A stretch of 64,000 bases of DNA from Lagopus muta (GCF_023343835.1 NC_064437.1:25705001-25769000); one strand, 5' to 3'; shown: positions 13,001 through 24,225, counted from the stretch's first letter. Notes: generated by a model from the sequence alone, not told the origin. Numbers and translations: made by a program.

Positions 13001-14351
13001 TTCTGACTCTCCAGGGGCTCAAGGTGAGCTGGGCTGGGCTGCGTATGTAGCAGCAGAGTCAGTGCTAGTGGCATTGCTGTGGATTGGGTTAGGGTAGGGT
13101 GCAGACCACACACCAGCCATCTCCCCTCCATCCTTCCCTTGTCCACCTCCTGCTCTTGGGCTGTTCCTGATCTCTGGTGCGCAGGCGCTCTCCTTCCCTT
13201 TGCTCCACAGATGGCAGGCAGGAGAGCCAGCCAGATGTGCATTTCATAGCTCCCAAGCCAGGCATAACTAAACATTTACATTTATTACCAATTAGAGGGG
13301 AAACAGACTGTAGCTTTATGGACTGTACGCGTCTGGGTGTGTTTCTCTTCGTGACCTTACTTACCACACCAAAAACCAATTACCACTTTCAGGGGGGCAA
13401 GATCCCTCCGATTGCCTGGACATCATCTGTGGCACAAACTGCTGTACCTCAACATTTTCCTCATGTCTGCCTTCTTTCAGTGGTGCCCTTGGCACTAAAG
13501 CAAGCCCTGAGCATCTAGCCTGACCTGTGCCCCCATATCCCTGGTTTCCCAGGCAACATCCTCTGGTTGGGATATGGCATTCTATTTTCATCCTCTGCAT
13601 GGAAATGTTTGCAAGGAACTTCAGCGTGGCCTTGCTGGGAAGCATGGGGTCCCCAGCTTTGTTCTTGAGTTTTCCCAATCACTGCTAATCAGTAAATGCA
13701 TGTGCTGGTCCAGTTGGGTTTAAGATTAAAAAAAAAAAAAAAAATCATCATTCATTTTCACCCCATCTCCCCTCCCCCCCCCCCCCCCAACCTTACTGGA
13801 GCGTGACAGAGGTGGGAGCTGTTGGCAGCTGGGATGTTAAATGTTTTTCCATATGGTCTCTTGGTTATTAATGGATGTTAACACTTGACAAAGTAGAGAT
13901 TAGGAGATAAAAGCTATTAGAAAGTAATTTGGGTAATCTGCGTCTGTTCCCCCAGGAGCCTTCCTGAGAGCACTGCTCCCAGTGCCATTGCTGACTCCTG
14001 GGGGAAAGGGTTGTGCTGTGCTGGAGCTGTGTGGGGCTGGGTGAGGACATGGCCTGGGTGGAGCGGGCGGAATCCAGGCATCTCTACTCCCAGATTTATT
14101 GCATTTCATAGGGATTATATGTTGTGTTTTTTGGAGTGTTATGTCAGCAAAAGAACTCTAGAAATTAGATTGGAAGAACAATGTCCTGACGTGCCATGGA
14201 CTAGGGATGTAAACCTTGTGTGGTGTGGGCTCTCTGCTTTTGCTCTTTGGAGACAAACTGGGCTACAGAAAGGAAAATAAGAGCTTTTGCTCATCAGCTC
14301 CCATCTTTCTTGATTTATAACACTGGGGAAGACCAGACAAGGAATAAAGAG

Positions 14352-14612
14352 TCATTAAGGTTGTCGAAGACCTTTAAGATCCCCAGGTCCAACCCCAATC
14401 CATCCCATTGTGCCCACTGGCCATGGTCTCAATGCTACCTGTCCACAGTTCTCGAGCATCTCCAGAAATGGTGAACCCACCACCTCCACGGGAAACCCAT
14501 TTTGGTGTCTCACCATTCTTTTGGAGAAGAAATGTTTCCTAATATCCAACCTGAATCTTTCCTGGTGCGATCTGAGGCCATTCTCTCTCATTCTATCATG
14601 TCCCTATCTGTA
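14352..14612 (-). repeat. CR1 LINE 3' fragment
   Basis: Antisense CR1 of about 260 bp, from AAGGTTGTCGAAGACC through CTCGAGCATCTCCAGAAATG and TTTCCTAATATCCAACCTGA. One of the longest copies in the window. Confidence 0.8.
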
Positions 14613-15410
14613 GCTGCAGAGGTGTGAGGGAAGGTAGAAGCTCATCTACACTGCCAAAATACACGTAGAGCTGAATTTTTTATGTAGAAATGGGTCAAAA
14701 CCCAGTGTGTCTGCCCAGCTAGATGGTGCTGTAACCTGTCACAGGGATGTAGTAGCAACCTGTCATGGGGATACAGTAAGCACCATTGATTTGGTGGGCA
14801 GTTGGCTATGAGGGTTCATGCCTTCCTGCCCACAGGCTGCAAGAGTGCTTTTAAAAATAATCACTCTACCAGTGAACCTGGCCTGTGCACCATCCCTGGG
14901 CAGCAGTGTGCTCTGAGATGTGTCACCATGATCCCCTCAGGTCCCTCGCTGGCTCCAGCGGTGACAAGCTCAGAGACAGCTCGGGATGTTTGTCTGCATA
15001 CCTTTGCCTCGTGACTTGCTCTCTGCTAAATCCCTCATGGTCTCAGCCTCTGGTCCAGGAGCAGAGCCATGAACTTGTGAGGAGTCCCCTGGGAGCAGAG
15101 TCAGGAATCAACCCAATGATGTAAGTCAGGACGTAGCTGTGCTGATTAGCACTGGCTGTAGTGGCACTCGTGATACATTGCTCATCAGTGCTTGTGGCAC
15201 AGGTAGGGATGCTGGTGTGGTTCAGGATTCTGGTGGTGTTATTTGAAGGAGAGTAGCAGTGTCCCATGCTTGAGTGCATCTTGAGGTGGGGATTGTGCTA
15301 GGGTTGCTGTCACCCCTTGGGTAGATGTTCTGGATGGAGGTGGGCCACCTAAGTTACTCTCCTAAAAGTGTGTATGTGCCCATGGGTGGTGGAAGGTGGC
15401 AGGGTTAGAA

Positions 15411-15485
15411 TTATAGAACCATAAAGGTTGGGAAGACCATTATGGTCATCTGGTCCAACCATCAACCCATCAGTGTTTCAGTGGG
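15411..15485 (-). repeat. CR1 LINE 3' fragment
   Basis: Antisense 3' end: ATTATAGAACCATAAAGGTT, then GTCATCTGGTCCAACCATCA. Confidence 0.75.
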
Positions 15486-18400
15486 TGCTCAAGAGCATGC
15501 TCACGTATTTTGGGAGGTGATGGCAGTTGGGATTGGAGGAGGGAAAAGCAACTCTGGAATGGGCTGTGGGACAGGGGATGCTCTACCATGTGCAGGACTG
15601 GTGACTGACACTGCCACATCCCTCATCCTCCCCAGCTGTTTGCTGAAGGAGAGGCTACAGAAGCTCAGAGAGAGCACAGAAAGCTCTGGACAAAGAAAAT
15701 GAAAGTGATGGGATCTTTCCTGCATTGTGGATCTGCATTTTCAATTCCTTGTGAAGGTGCGTGGCTCCTTCTGCCCACCACCTCCCCTACTGTCTTCCCA
15801 AGAGGTCCCAGCCAGTGGTGGGAGGGGGAGGAAGGAGCCATTGAGGTCATCAACATCATCATCTCAAGGGCCACTAATCCCCATTCTCTCAGAGAAGTGG
15901 CCATTTGCCACGGCCCCATGGAGCTTCTGCAAAGAGGGAACCCCAGGGAGTGCAGTGTGGGCAGATGAGAGCCCTCAAGAGCTTTGAAAGTGATGGCAGA
16001 GAGATGGATCAAGGGGGAAAACCATCGGAAAGGGGAGAAAATAGACCTAAAGAGAGAAACTGAAAATGTGCTGAAGCAGCTGATGACAACTCAAACAGCA
16101 GGGGAAGGATCTTGCCTGCCAATTAACGAGGCTCTGGTGCTAATTTGCCACCTCGACTGCACTTCTGAGCTTGTCAGGAGATGGGGGAAAAAAAAAGACA
16201 GAACTGAAAAAGGAGCGGCAAGGCTTGATCTTGCCTCTGGGCTCTGCGGATGCTGCTGGGTTGTGGGGATGCTGCTGGAGCTGTTGGAGCTCAGTATTTG
16301 TATGGGCAGGGAAACACCCTTGTGGTAACACCCTGAGGCCAACACTCGGGATTCTGGCCTTTCCTGATGTGAAGAGTAGCTTTGCAAAGTATAAATGCAG
16401 AGGCTCACAACCCAGTGCACAGGTAGAGAGAGCCCCAAACATTGAATTTTTTAAAAAGCTGGTGAGTTTGAAACAAAATTCCTGGAGAAGGATGCAGGGT
16501 ATCAGCCCCCCCAAGGCTTCTTGCAGCAATAATTGGGCAGTGGTGGCACTCTGGGGCTGGTGGAGAGGGAGGATGGTGCCTTTATGTGCTGCCTCTTGGG
16601 TTTGTGTTTAAGCAACTTGGGCATATGTTACTGGGTAAGAGATGCAGTGCCCAGAGAAAACAGAGGATGGGAGCAGAGAATCATTAGCCTGGCACTCATC
16701 TTGATTGATGATGGTGAGGTGCACCTGAGCATCATCTCTGCGGATGGCCATTTACCCAGGGAGACTGGAGACCAAGCCACAAACTGCCAAATCCTTGAGG
16801 TGAGTCATGTTACCAAAAACCCTCCAGCTGTGCGGGTGTCCCTTAGCAGGACACCCACACCACCTCCCCCACTCGTCCCCAGACAGCCATGGGGAACTGT
16901 GACACAGGGAGGATGGCTTTCACTTCCCCCGTGTTTTTAAATGCCTCATTTTTTTCCTTTTAGGACCAGGAGACACAAGCAAAGGAAGCCAGCTGTACAG
17001 AAAGCAGAAGTCCAGGTGACAGATTGAGGGATGCTACAAGCACAGTAGGCTACCTGATAGATTGATAGATTAGACAGAGAATATAAATAGCATTGTTTAT
17101 CTATCCCACTTTTATTTTCCTCCCACTTGTCTCCCTATCTACCCTGGTTTTGTTTTCCACCCACTTATCTCTCTATCTATCCAGCCTGAGGATGGAGCAG
17201 CAGCAGAATGGATGAGCTCAAGTTGCTATGTTTCTTGTGGCATTCAAGCAAAGTTTTGGCAGCTGGGGAGAGTTTGGCAGAGCTGTGAAGAACACCCTGA
17301 GCAATGGGGCTGCTCCAGGAGGCAGAGCTTTTCCTCTCCTGTATGTACCTCTGCAGGGTTGTTGGGGATGTTGGCCTAGTGTAGTCTTTTGAAGGCCCCA
17401 TCACCATGTGAAGCAAGATGCAGAGATGCCCTTGGTGCCTGCACTGAGTCTAGCTGATAGACAGATGAAGCAGCTCTGTGAGTGCTCAGGATGGGTTGCA
17501 CTGTGTTTCATGCCCTTTCTAAGGGACTGGTGAATGTGGAGGGCAACAAGGATACCACAGGTTTGGAGCAGCCTCCATATACAGACCTAATAAGGAAGAC
17601 ATATCAAAGATATCTCTCATCCACGTGACTGAAAGGGTGGCTGTGGTCAGTGACTCCCCATTTGTTCCCATACTGCAGTGGAGGGGCACCAAACAAATCT
17701 CCTAGTGCCCATTTCTGGCATGCCCAAGAGGGCGCAGTGTGCCACAGATGGCCTTAATGGGCCACCTAAGAATCCTGAGCACCCCTCTGGGTTAATGAGG
17801 CCATTGACAGGAGGAAGATGGCTGGCTAGCATGGGGTGTTCCCTGTCTATGCCTTCTCAGGAGGCTTTGCTCAATGCCAGGCCTGCATGATGGGGCAGGA
17901 AACATGGGGCACATGGTGCTGGAGCCTCCTCGCCACCACCCAGCACAGCAATGGAAAAGCCAGGGCCAGAGATGACATCATTCTTCTTTTTTTTTTTTTT
18001 CTCCTCAGTTATTTTTGGTTGCTCTTTTGCTCAAAAAAAGGCATTTTTTTAAAAAATATATTAAACAGATACATTTTACTAAGATGTCTCTCGGCTGGAG
18101 CCACCAACAAGAAACGATCCTCCCCAAATAGATAAGCTTAAAAAAAACCCTCCCAAGCCAAATAAATACATAAATAAAACATTTTTCTTTTATCTTTTTC
18201 TTTCCTCCTTTTGTTTCCATTTCTTTGTAAGGAAAAGCAGCCCAGAGATCTTCACTGTCATCCATAACAGCAGCGTTGTGGGGCAGATGCCAGGTCCCTG
18301 CCTGCACTTAAGGGAGTGATGTCTCAACTCTGCCCATCGTGTGGTCCCCCTGTGCCACCTGTGAGGACACAGCCACAGGAATAGTGCATTGCAAAAGCAA

Positions 18401-18716
18401 AGGCATCTGTAGAAACTCATCTTAAAAAGGCTAAAAAATGGGGGTGCTGCTAGAGGATCCGATGATGGGCACTGGGAGCCCCCGTGGTGTTGGGCTGTTT
18501 GCTTCGCTGGGGCCACCAACACATGCCCCTGGCCACCAGCATGTGTCCCCAAACAGAAGAGGTGACTGCTGGCAATGTCTCCATGCATGGAGCCATCCTG
18601 CACTCACAGTCCCACTGGATTGAGCCCCACATCTTTATGGCCGGTGGCTGGGTGTACCATGGAAGCACACTGTTGGCATGAAGGTAAGGCCTTGATTTCA
18701 TTCTTTTTGGGGTGCT

Positions 18717-18731
18717 TTTTAATATTTTATT
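18717..18731 (-). terminator. Candidate BRINP2 polyadenylation signals
   Basis: On the minus strand an AATAAA (plus-strand TTTATT at 18726-18731) and an ATTAAA (TTTAAT near 18717-18722) lie 60-75 nt past the BRINP2 stop codon. No clear GU-rich element follows, so the true end may be a later signal such as the AATAAA near 17112. Use of these sites is inferred. Confidence 0.35.
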
Positions 18732-18790
18732 TTTTTCAGGGGAGTCTTTTCACCAGGCTCTCTTGCTCTGTGATTTGAGTGGCCCAGCTG

Positions 18791-19907
18791 CTAGCTGCAC
18801 AGCTTGCCCATCTCCTGCTCCACTGCATTGGGCAGCCGTGCATTGAAGGCTCGCAGAGAGGACTGGATCCTGGCCACCTCGTTGTTGGCCAGCTTGAGCC
18901 TGTGACGAAGCAGGCAGGTGAAGAGGTCGAGGCGGGTTTTGCCAGGGGGTGACAGTCTGTTCACCCGGTCCCGGATCTCCACCAGCTGCAGCATGGCTGA
19001 AGCCTGCGATCCCTGCGTGTAGGGGTAGTCCAGCTGCAGGATCAGGTCACGAATGGAGTCTGGTTCAAAGGGCAGGCTGTAGCCAAAGACCTGCAGGCTG
19101 TTGATCTTCATGTAGCCCAGGTTTTTGGAGGGATCCGTCATCTCCAAGGGCTCGTAATAGATGGTCTCGTTGGAGCTATCGTCCAGAGACTTGATGCGGC
19201 TCCGCAAGTAGACGTGGACTGTTTCAAAGAAGGTCTTCCACTTGTTGCCCAAAGTGAGCGTCCAGTTTTGGCACTGGGCAGAGCCATCCACATTAGTCCT
19301 TTCCCAGTCTGGGAAGCCGCCCTCGTTGACGGGCATGAACCAGCTCTCCGAGTGGCTTCCCCCAAAGGGGTTGACGTAGATGGCCATGACAGGTTCCAGC
19401 GTGCTGTTCTTGGTGAGGCAGATTTGCAGGGAGAGGGCCAGCATCACGTGAACCAGGCCCGGCTTGTACTTGTTGCTTTTCAGGGTCAGGAGCATGCGCT
19501 TCCTCCAGGAGGGGTCAAACCAGCTCCCAAGGCGCATGTCATTGCTGATGAAAATGGAGTGCACCTCTATGCGGCTGTCCCGTTTCTGCAGGAGGTACTT
19601 GAGCTCCAGGTCCTGCAGATCTGTCTCTAGTCCCAGGTAATGCTCCAGTGAGTCGGCCACCTCGGGGCGGCAGAAGCCCTGGGCCAGCACATAGCCGTGG
19701 TTGCAGGTCCCGCAGCGAGTGCTGTTGTCCTCGGCGCAGCTGGCGCAGGCTGGCCCCTCACCCAAGGCACACGGGATGGCCCCTTGGCAGGAGGGCTGCT
19801 CTGAGGGGCACGTGCAGCTGTGGCTTTCTTCCAGGAAGGTCCCAGGCACTGTCGTCTCACCGCAGTAGAGGAGCGACTGAGCACGGCCCCACCAGTAATG
19901 AAGTGGC
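18791..19907 (-). CDS. BRINP2: BRINP2 last coding exon
   Basis: 1117 nt, residues 410-781 and the TAG stop at 18791-18793, after a CCCCTGTAG acceptor. It begins [17 protein letters not shown], runs through a Cys-rich EGF-like block ([10 protein letters not shown] through [15 protein letters not shown]), and continues into the conserved C-terminal half with several NxS/T sequons (NST, NWT, NET). One large terminal exon carrying nearly half the protein is the family's usual structure. Confidence 0.96.
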
Positions 19908-22900
19908 CTACAGGGGAGAAGGAGCACGGGAGGACAGTTGCTTAGGATAGAAATCACTAAGGTTGGAAAAGACCACTAAGATCACCTAGTCCAAGCATCC
20001 CCGCCATGCCCAATGACCGTGACCCTCAGGGCTGACCCCTCTCTCCTTTCAGGTAGTTGTAGAGAGCAATAACGTCTCCTAGTCTGAACAATCCTCAGAC
20101 AGTTTCAGGGCTGGAAGAAAAACCCAACTGGTGTTCATTTTTTTTGGGGGGGGGGGAGGGGGGGGGGAGTCACACAACACCATTGGTGTCTTCCACTGAA
20201 CCAATCCTTGTTTTCCACTTCCAGGCTTGAACCCAACCTGTGAGAACTGCATCCCTGGGTGGCAAAGCTGTCATCAGGCTTTTCTCCAGCAAGGTGGGAG
20301 CTCCTTGAGTCCCAGGGGGAGACAGACCATAGGACTGAGCTTCCCTGGGGCTCTGACTTGCAGCATGGGGCTGTGGCATCCTACCTCTCCTTTGGCAGTT
20401 TGAAGCGGGGTTGCCGGTGGCAGCGTTTGCTGAGGTTGAAGAGCCTCCGGATGATGTGGTGGGTTTTCCTGGAGAGCAGCTTGAGGCTGGTGCCCAGCTG
20501 CTGGTAGCGGTGTTGAATGTCCAGGTCCATGGCCCAGAAGTGGGAGATGGCTGTCCTGTTCAGGAAGCGGTCCCCTGGGAGCTTCTTTACTAAGGCCTGA
20601 AACTCCTCTGTGGGGAGACAGATACCAAGTTAGCCAACCTGGCGTCATCAGTTGTTTTAAAAAAAAAATGCCCACAGGCTCTTTGGTTCTCAGGGCAAGA
20701 CCCATCTTACGTGCTTGCTATGGGACTACTTGTCTGGACGCTGTCCTACAGCCTCCGCCCACCCTGAGCACCCATGGGTGCTCCTTGGCCGCATGTGCTA
20801 ACCTGACCTATTTCAAGAGAAGGCTCTGGGCAAGGAGATGCTATTGGAGCCGGGATATAGCACCCGGTACGGTGTCTCCCATCCTTACCTGACTCCTCAA
20901 ACTGGCTGTGGTGGCTGTCCCAGGCGCGCTGGAGCTGGACCAAGTTGCCTTCGAGTGCTTGGATGTCGGCCTCAGGGCAGTTGCAGTGGGGGAAGGTGGG
21001 CTGGCATTGGCAGCGACAGTCGCTCCGGCGGCACACCAGCTCCCCAACCGAGCTGCAGGCGATGTAGCTCAGAGCGGCTGCCACGAAACGCTCCCTCAGG
21101 TGATGGGGCAGCACCGTCTGCAGCCCTGCAGGTGAAAAGGAGCCCAGGGGAGATAAGGGGGCTCAGCACTCCCAGATGGACCCCCCTGGCCCCTCCCAGA
21201 CCACCTGGATGCTCACATCCACTGGCAGCAGAGCCGCCTGTCTGGACTCTCCATTGATCGCAGCTCCTCTTGGCAAAGGAGACGCATCTCCTTCCTGCCC
21301 AACTTTAACTTATTTATCTCTAAAGCAGCAGCATGACCTGGCACCCCCCCCCCTCCCTACATGAATCCCTTGGTGGCCCTTCTGCCATCCCTGCATGGTC
21401 CCTACCTTGCAGCTGCACCTTGTTCTCTGGGCTCTGCACCAGCACCGAGCTCACCGAGTCCAGGTTGTCGTAATTGCTGCAGCCCAGCGGCCCTGTCCGT
21501 GTTTCTGTCACCTGGTTGGGATCGCAGATGGTGAGGGACACAGGAGAGGATGCGTACCACTATGCACAGAGGGGCTGCAGACAGCTCCTAGCTAGCAAGG
21601 CAACACTGCGGCAGCTTGGAGAGGAGAAATAATTGCCTGCTAATTGGCTTGTTGACAGCCAGCAGCCCGGCCTCCAGCCTGCTGAAAAATGCGCCTTCAT
21701 TAGCGCGCCCAATTTCCCATAAATAATGCGGATGTGCACACTTCTCCAGGGCTCACCCTGCCCTGCCCTGCCTTGCCACCATCCCTGCTGGGCTGCACTG
21801 CCCACCTGCTGTCTCCCTCTAGCTGCCCCCTCGCTTACCTTGATGGCAGCCGTGGCAATCTGGATGTGGTGCAGCCGGCGCAGCGTGCTCTCGCGGTCGA
21901 TGAAGTAGGAGGCTGCCAGCTGGTGCAGCGTCTCCAGTGACACTGCTGAGCCGTTCCCAGCCCCTGACAGCTCTGCCCGGTGGCTCAGCTTGCGTTTGTC
22001 CACAAAAATGGTCAGGGACTCCTCTCCTGTGGGGACACACGATGTGTCCCCTTCTTGGTCATATTTCTCCCCCAAACCTGTCGTCTTTCTGCCCCCAGCT
22101 CACCTCCCAGTGTGGCAGCCAGCAAGAAGTGTGTCCCGTATTTCTTGATGATGCTGTCGGTGACCTGCTGCAGGCTGGGCCGGCGCCCCAGCAAGCGGAT
22201 GTTGCGGATGAATTCGGGGGCGAGGGGCAGTGGTAAGCTGAAGAAGTCCTTCCTCTCCAAGGCCAGGTTGTTCACCTTCCAGCGTGCAAACTCCCTGCAG
22301 CAGGAAGGAGAAAAATGACGGTCAGAGCCTGGAGATGGATGGGGAAAGGGATGCTCAGGGACAAGGCTTCATCGGTCTCTAAACCACTGGTGGTAATAAT
22401 GAGCTGCATGCATCAGAGCTCTCCAAGTGGCATTGATGTCACCTCTTCCATCCTGCTAGCTTCACCTATCTTTGATCCCCAATCCCGTGGATCCAGGTAG
22501 AAATCCAGTGCCTGGGTGCTTACAGCTGTGGATGATGACAGTGTTATCTATGAAGCTGGAGGTGGAGGAAGCGCATGGGGTGAGGGTGCTGGACATAGTG
22601 GGCATGGTACTGGTGGGACGTGGAACGCTGGTGCTAGTCCCCACTGGAAGCTTGGGTAGCTCAGAGAGGGGCAGGATCCGGCCTTTCTCATTCCATCTTG
22701 GGCTCTTGTAGTACAGAAAGCTGGTCACCAGGATGTGGGATCATGGTGGGATGGAGGACAGTGTGGTGTTTTGCTGTGGGGTGATGTTTTGTATATATCT
22801 CCCTAGAGCTCCTCAGCTTGCTTCCACTTCAATAACAACAGCCCCGCAAACATCATGTGGCCAGTTTCAGCCTAATATTCAGCTTTTTGCTCTAATTAAC

Positions 22901-23981
22901 ACCAGGTGGTAGCATTCCAACAGTTTAATTAGAGCTGATTAAGAAAAAGGGGAGAGGAGGAAGGGGGAAGATTGGACATGGACAGCACTGGGCTGCCTCC
23001 CACAGTGACTTCAGAGCTAAATAAGTCTGGTGCTGGGGAGGGAGTGATGTTTCTTGTGGATGGTGTTGCCCCCAGCCAGGGGCAGTGGGAAGTGTGGGAT
23101 GGGGACTACTGATCCTTTGGTCCCCTTGATCTTATCCCATGGGAAAGGCAAGGTTATCCTCCTTGGAGGAGGAGTGATTTGGCTGCCATCCCTGCGGGTG
23201 TTCCTTTCTGTCCCTCCAGCGTCACTAGCAGTGTCCCTGGAGCATCCCTAGGCAGCGTGCAGGGACAGGGAAAGGGGAAATGAGCTCCCTCGGGTGCTGG
23301 ATTCATAACAACACAGCCATCCCTGTGCTGACGTCAGCTCACTTGGTGGGATGCAGCAGGGTTTGCTCTGGTGCCATGAACCCCTCCTGGGCTGCGGGGG
23401 CTTTGCAAGGACCCGCAGCATCAGCCTTGTCCCAGCGGAATCCCAGCTAGGCATGCGCATCTCAACCAGCATTGCAAATTGCTGCTGGTGGTGGGCTGAA
23501 CTGAGGGGTCCTCCCCAGCCTTTGCAGCTGAATGTGAATGGGATGGTGAAAGGCATGAAAACAAAGCATCTCCCCTTGGCAGAGCCTGGCATAGGCATAG
23601 GCGCTGCATCCCGCCATGGGTCCCCTACAGCAACCCCAGCTTCAGCCATATGGATTCAACCAGCCCCATCCCCGGGAGCCCTGCTGCTGCCTCTCACCTG
23701 TAGATCCTGTACCTGGTGGTGAAACCCTGCCGGTAGCGCTCCATGAAGTCCACGTACTCCTGGGCTCGGTAGAAGGGACCCCGGTCGGTGAGGAGCCAGT
23801 CAAGGGGTGCTCGGCCAGAGGAGGAGGATGAGGATGAGGAAGAAGGGGATGCTGGGCTGGAGACATGCTGCTCAGTGGCCACGCCGCCTGCCCCGCAGCA
23901 CACGCTCAGGGCCAGGAGGGCCAGGGGCCACGGGAGCATCGGCAGGAGCCCGTCAGCACGCCGCAGGTTCTGCTGCCCCAT
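18791..23981 (-). CDS. BRINP2: BRINP2, BMP/retinoic acid-inducible neural-specific protein 2 (complete coding region, 7 coding exons)
   Basis: Joining 23698-23981, 22104-22294, 21839-22026, 21406-21511, 20889-21125, 20385-20607 and 18791-19907 on the minus strand gives 781 codons plus TAG, close to the roughly 783 residues I recall for mammalian BRINP2. Domains in order: a hydrophobic N-terminal signal region (about residues 12-34), a serine run, a MACPF domain with the signature YGTHF-x6-GG at residues 147-159, a cysteine-rich block, a second Cys-rich EGF-like block (about 425-480), and a long conserved C-terminal region ending KLCS. The C-terminal region separates it from BRINP1 (for example [20 protein letters not shown] rather than the divergent BRINP1 form). 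The family is neuronal, enters the secretory pathway, and is reported to restrain cell-cycle progression. The ATG has A at -3 and G at +4. BRINP3 is the only close alternative; linkage to ASTN1 favours BRINP2. Confidence 0.96.
19945..20095 (-). repeat. CR1 LINE 3' fragment in BRINP2 intron
   Basis: Antisense 3' end (AATCACTAAGGTTGGAAAAG, ACTAAGATCACCTAGTCCAA) about 40 bp upstream of the last-exon acceptor in BRINP2 orientation. Confidence 0.8.
20141..20169. repeat. Poly-G tract
   Basis: Runs of 11 and 10 G separated by one A on the plus strand, inside the last BRINP2 intron. Such a sequence can fold into G-quadruplexes, and it is C-rich in the BRINP2 transcript. Confidence 0.85.
20385..20607 (-). 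CDS. BRINP2: BRINP2 coding exon 6
   Basis: 223 nt, residues 336-409 plus two bases, with a TCTCCCCACAG acceptor and a GTAGGA donor. Encodes [33 protein letters not shown] and the basic stretch [15 protein letters not shown]. It joins to the last exon at an AG|G arginine codon. Confidence 0.94.
20889..21125 (-). CDS. BRINP2: BRINP2 coding exon 5 (end of MACPF, Cys-rich)
   Basis: 237 nt, residues 257-335 plus one base, with a CACCTGCAG acceptor and a GTAAGG donor. Encodes the conserved helix [17 protein letters not shown] and then a cysteine cluster ([20 protein letters not shown]) typical of the region after the BRINP MACPF fold. Confidence 0.94.
21406..21511 (-). CDS. BRINP2: BRINP2 coding exon 4
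   Basis: 106 nt, residues 222-256 plus one base, with a CCAACCAG acceptor and a GTAGGG donor. Encodes [20 protein letters not shown] and [11 protein letters not shown], strongly conserved within the BRINP family. Confidence 0.94.
21839..22026 (-). CDS. BRINP2: BRINP2 coding exon 3 (MACPF)
   Basis: 188 nt, residues 159-221, with a CCCCACAG acceptor and a GTAAGC donor. Encodes [15 protein letters not shown], an N-glycosylation sequon (NGS), and the conserved stretch [20 protein letters not shown]. It ends in phase 0 after IATAAIK. Confidence 0.95.
22104..22294 (-). CDS. BRINP2: BRINP2 coding exon 2 (MACPF start)
   Basis: 191 nt, residues 95-158 plus one base, between a CTGCTGCAG acceptor and a GTGAGC donor. 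Encodes [18 protein letters not shown] and the first part of the MACPF signature, [12 protein letters not shown]. The intron interrupts the second glycine of the signature (residue 159). Confidence 0.95.
22295..23697 (-). other. BRINP2: BRINP2 intron between coding exons 1 and 2
   Basis: 1.4 kb without coding content. It includes an AT-rich block at about 22800-22960 with ATTAAC/TTAATTAG homeodomain-type cores beside an E-box (CAGGTGG). I saw no CR1 copy in it. Confidence 0.7.
23698..23981 (-). CDS. BRINP2: BRINP2 first coding exon
   Basis: Encodes residues 1-94 plus two bases of codon 95 and ends at a GTGAG donor. It holds the initiator ATG (23979-23981), the signal-peptide-like stretch [18 protein letters not shown], a nine-residue serine run, and the conserved start of the mature protein ([10 protein letters not shown], then [13 protein letters not shown]). 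A second in-frame ATG at codon 15 could also begin a signal peptide. Confidence 0.95.
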
Positions 23982-24147
23982 GCTGCTGCTGCCCAGCCGG
24001 ATCCTTCATTCTCTCGCCCCGCCACGCTCCTTGGGGACGGATCCTGCCCTGCAATGGCACCGCATGACGGGTAGATCATGAGTGCAGGGCAACTTTGTGC
24101 TAGGTGACATGGGTGTGAGTTGCTTGTGGCCCTAAGGTCACCGGGGA
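23982..24147 (-). other. BRINP2: Candidate 5' UTR portion of the first coding exon of BRINP2
   Basis: Upstream of the ATG on the minus strand, a pyrimidine tract ending CTCCTCACCAG gives a good acceptor with the exon starting at 24147. A weaker acceptor (CATTGCAG) would start it at 24048. Either would receive a spliced non-coding first exon. The leader holds an ATG at 24009 that is out of frame with the main start. Which acceptor is used cannot be told from sequence alone. Confidence 0.35.
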
Positions 24148-24225
24148 CTGGTGAGGAGAGGATGGGGAGTCATCCAAGAAAGAAGGAGACAGATTCTGTA
24201 GCGTGGTCTATTGTGACAGCACAAG

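Larger units (their letters stand above)
1..18700. other. Region downstream of BRINP2 with no recognised gene
   Basis: I examined both strands and found no open frame with recognisable protein content or exon-like splice phasing. The contents are the separately listed CR1 pieces, one LTR-like repeat, a 20-bp minisatellite, a poly-A/poly-C block (13728-13744 and 13774-13788), and AT-rich non-repetitive blocks near 5690-5840, 6690-6980, 8695-8945, 10250-10800, 11870-12050 and 13225-13340. The gene on the far side (SEC16B in mammals) is not reached. Confidence 0.6.

Noticed and set aside
19214-19630. 138-codon plus-strand ORF inside the BRINP2 last exon
   Set aside because: Antisense shadow of a conserved GC-rich coding exon.
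18791-23981. Assignment to BRINP1 or BRINP3
   Set aside because: BRINP1 diverges strongly in the C-terminal half and is linked to ASTN2. BRINP3 is closer, but exon content and adjacency to ASTN1 fit BRINP2 best.
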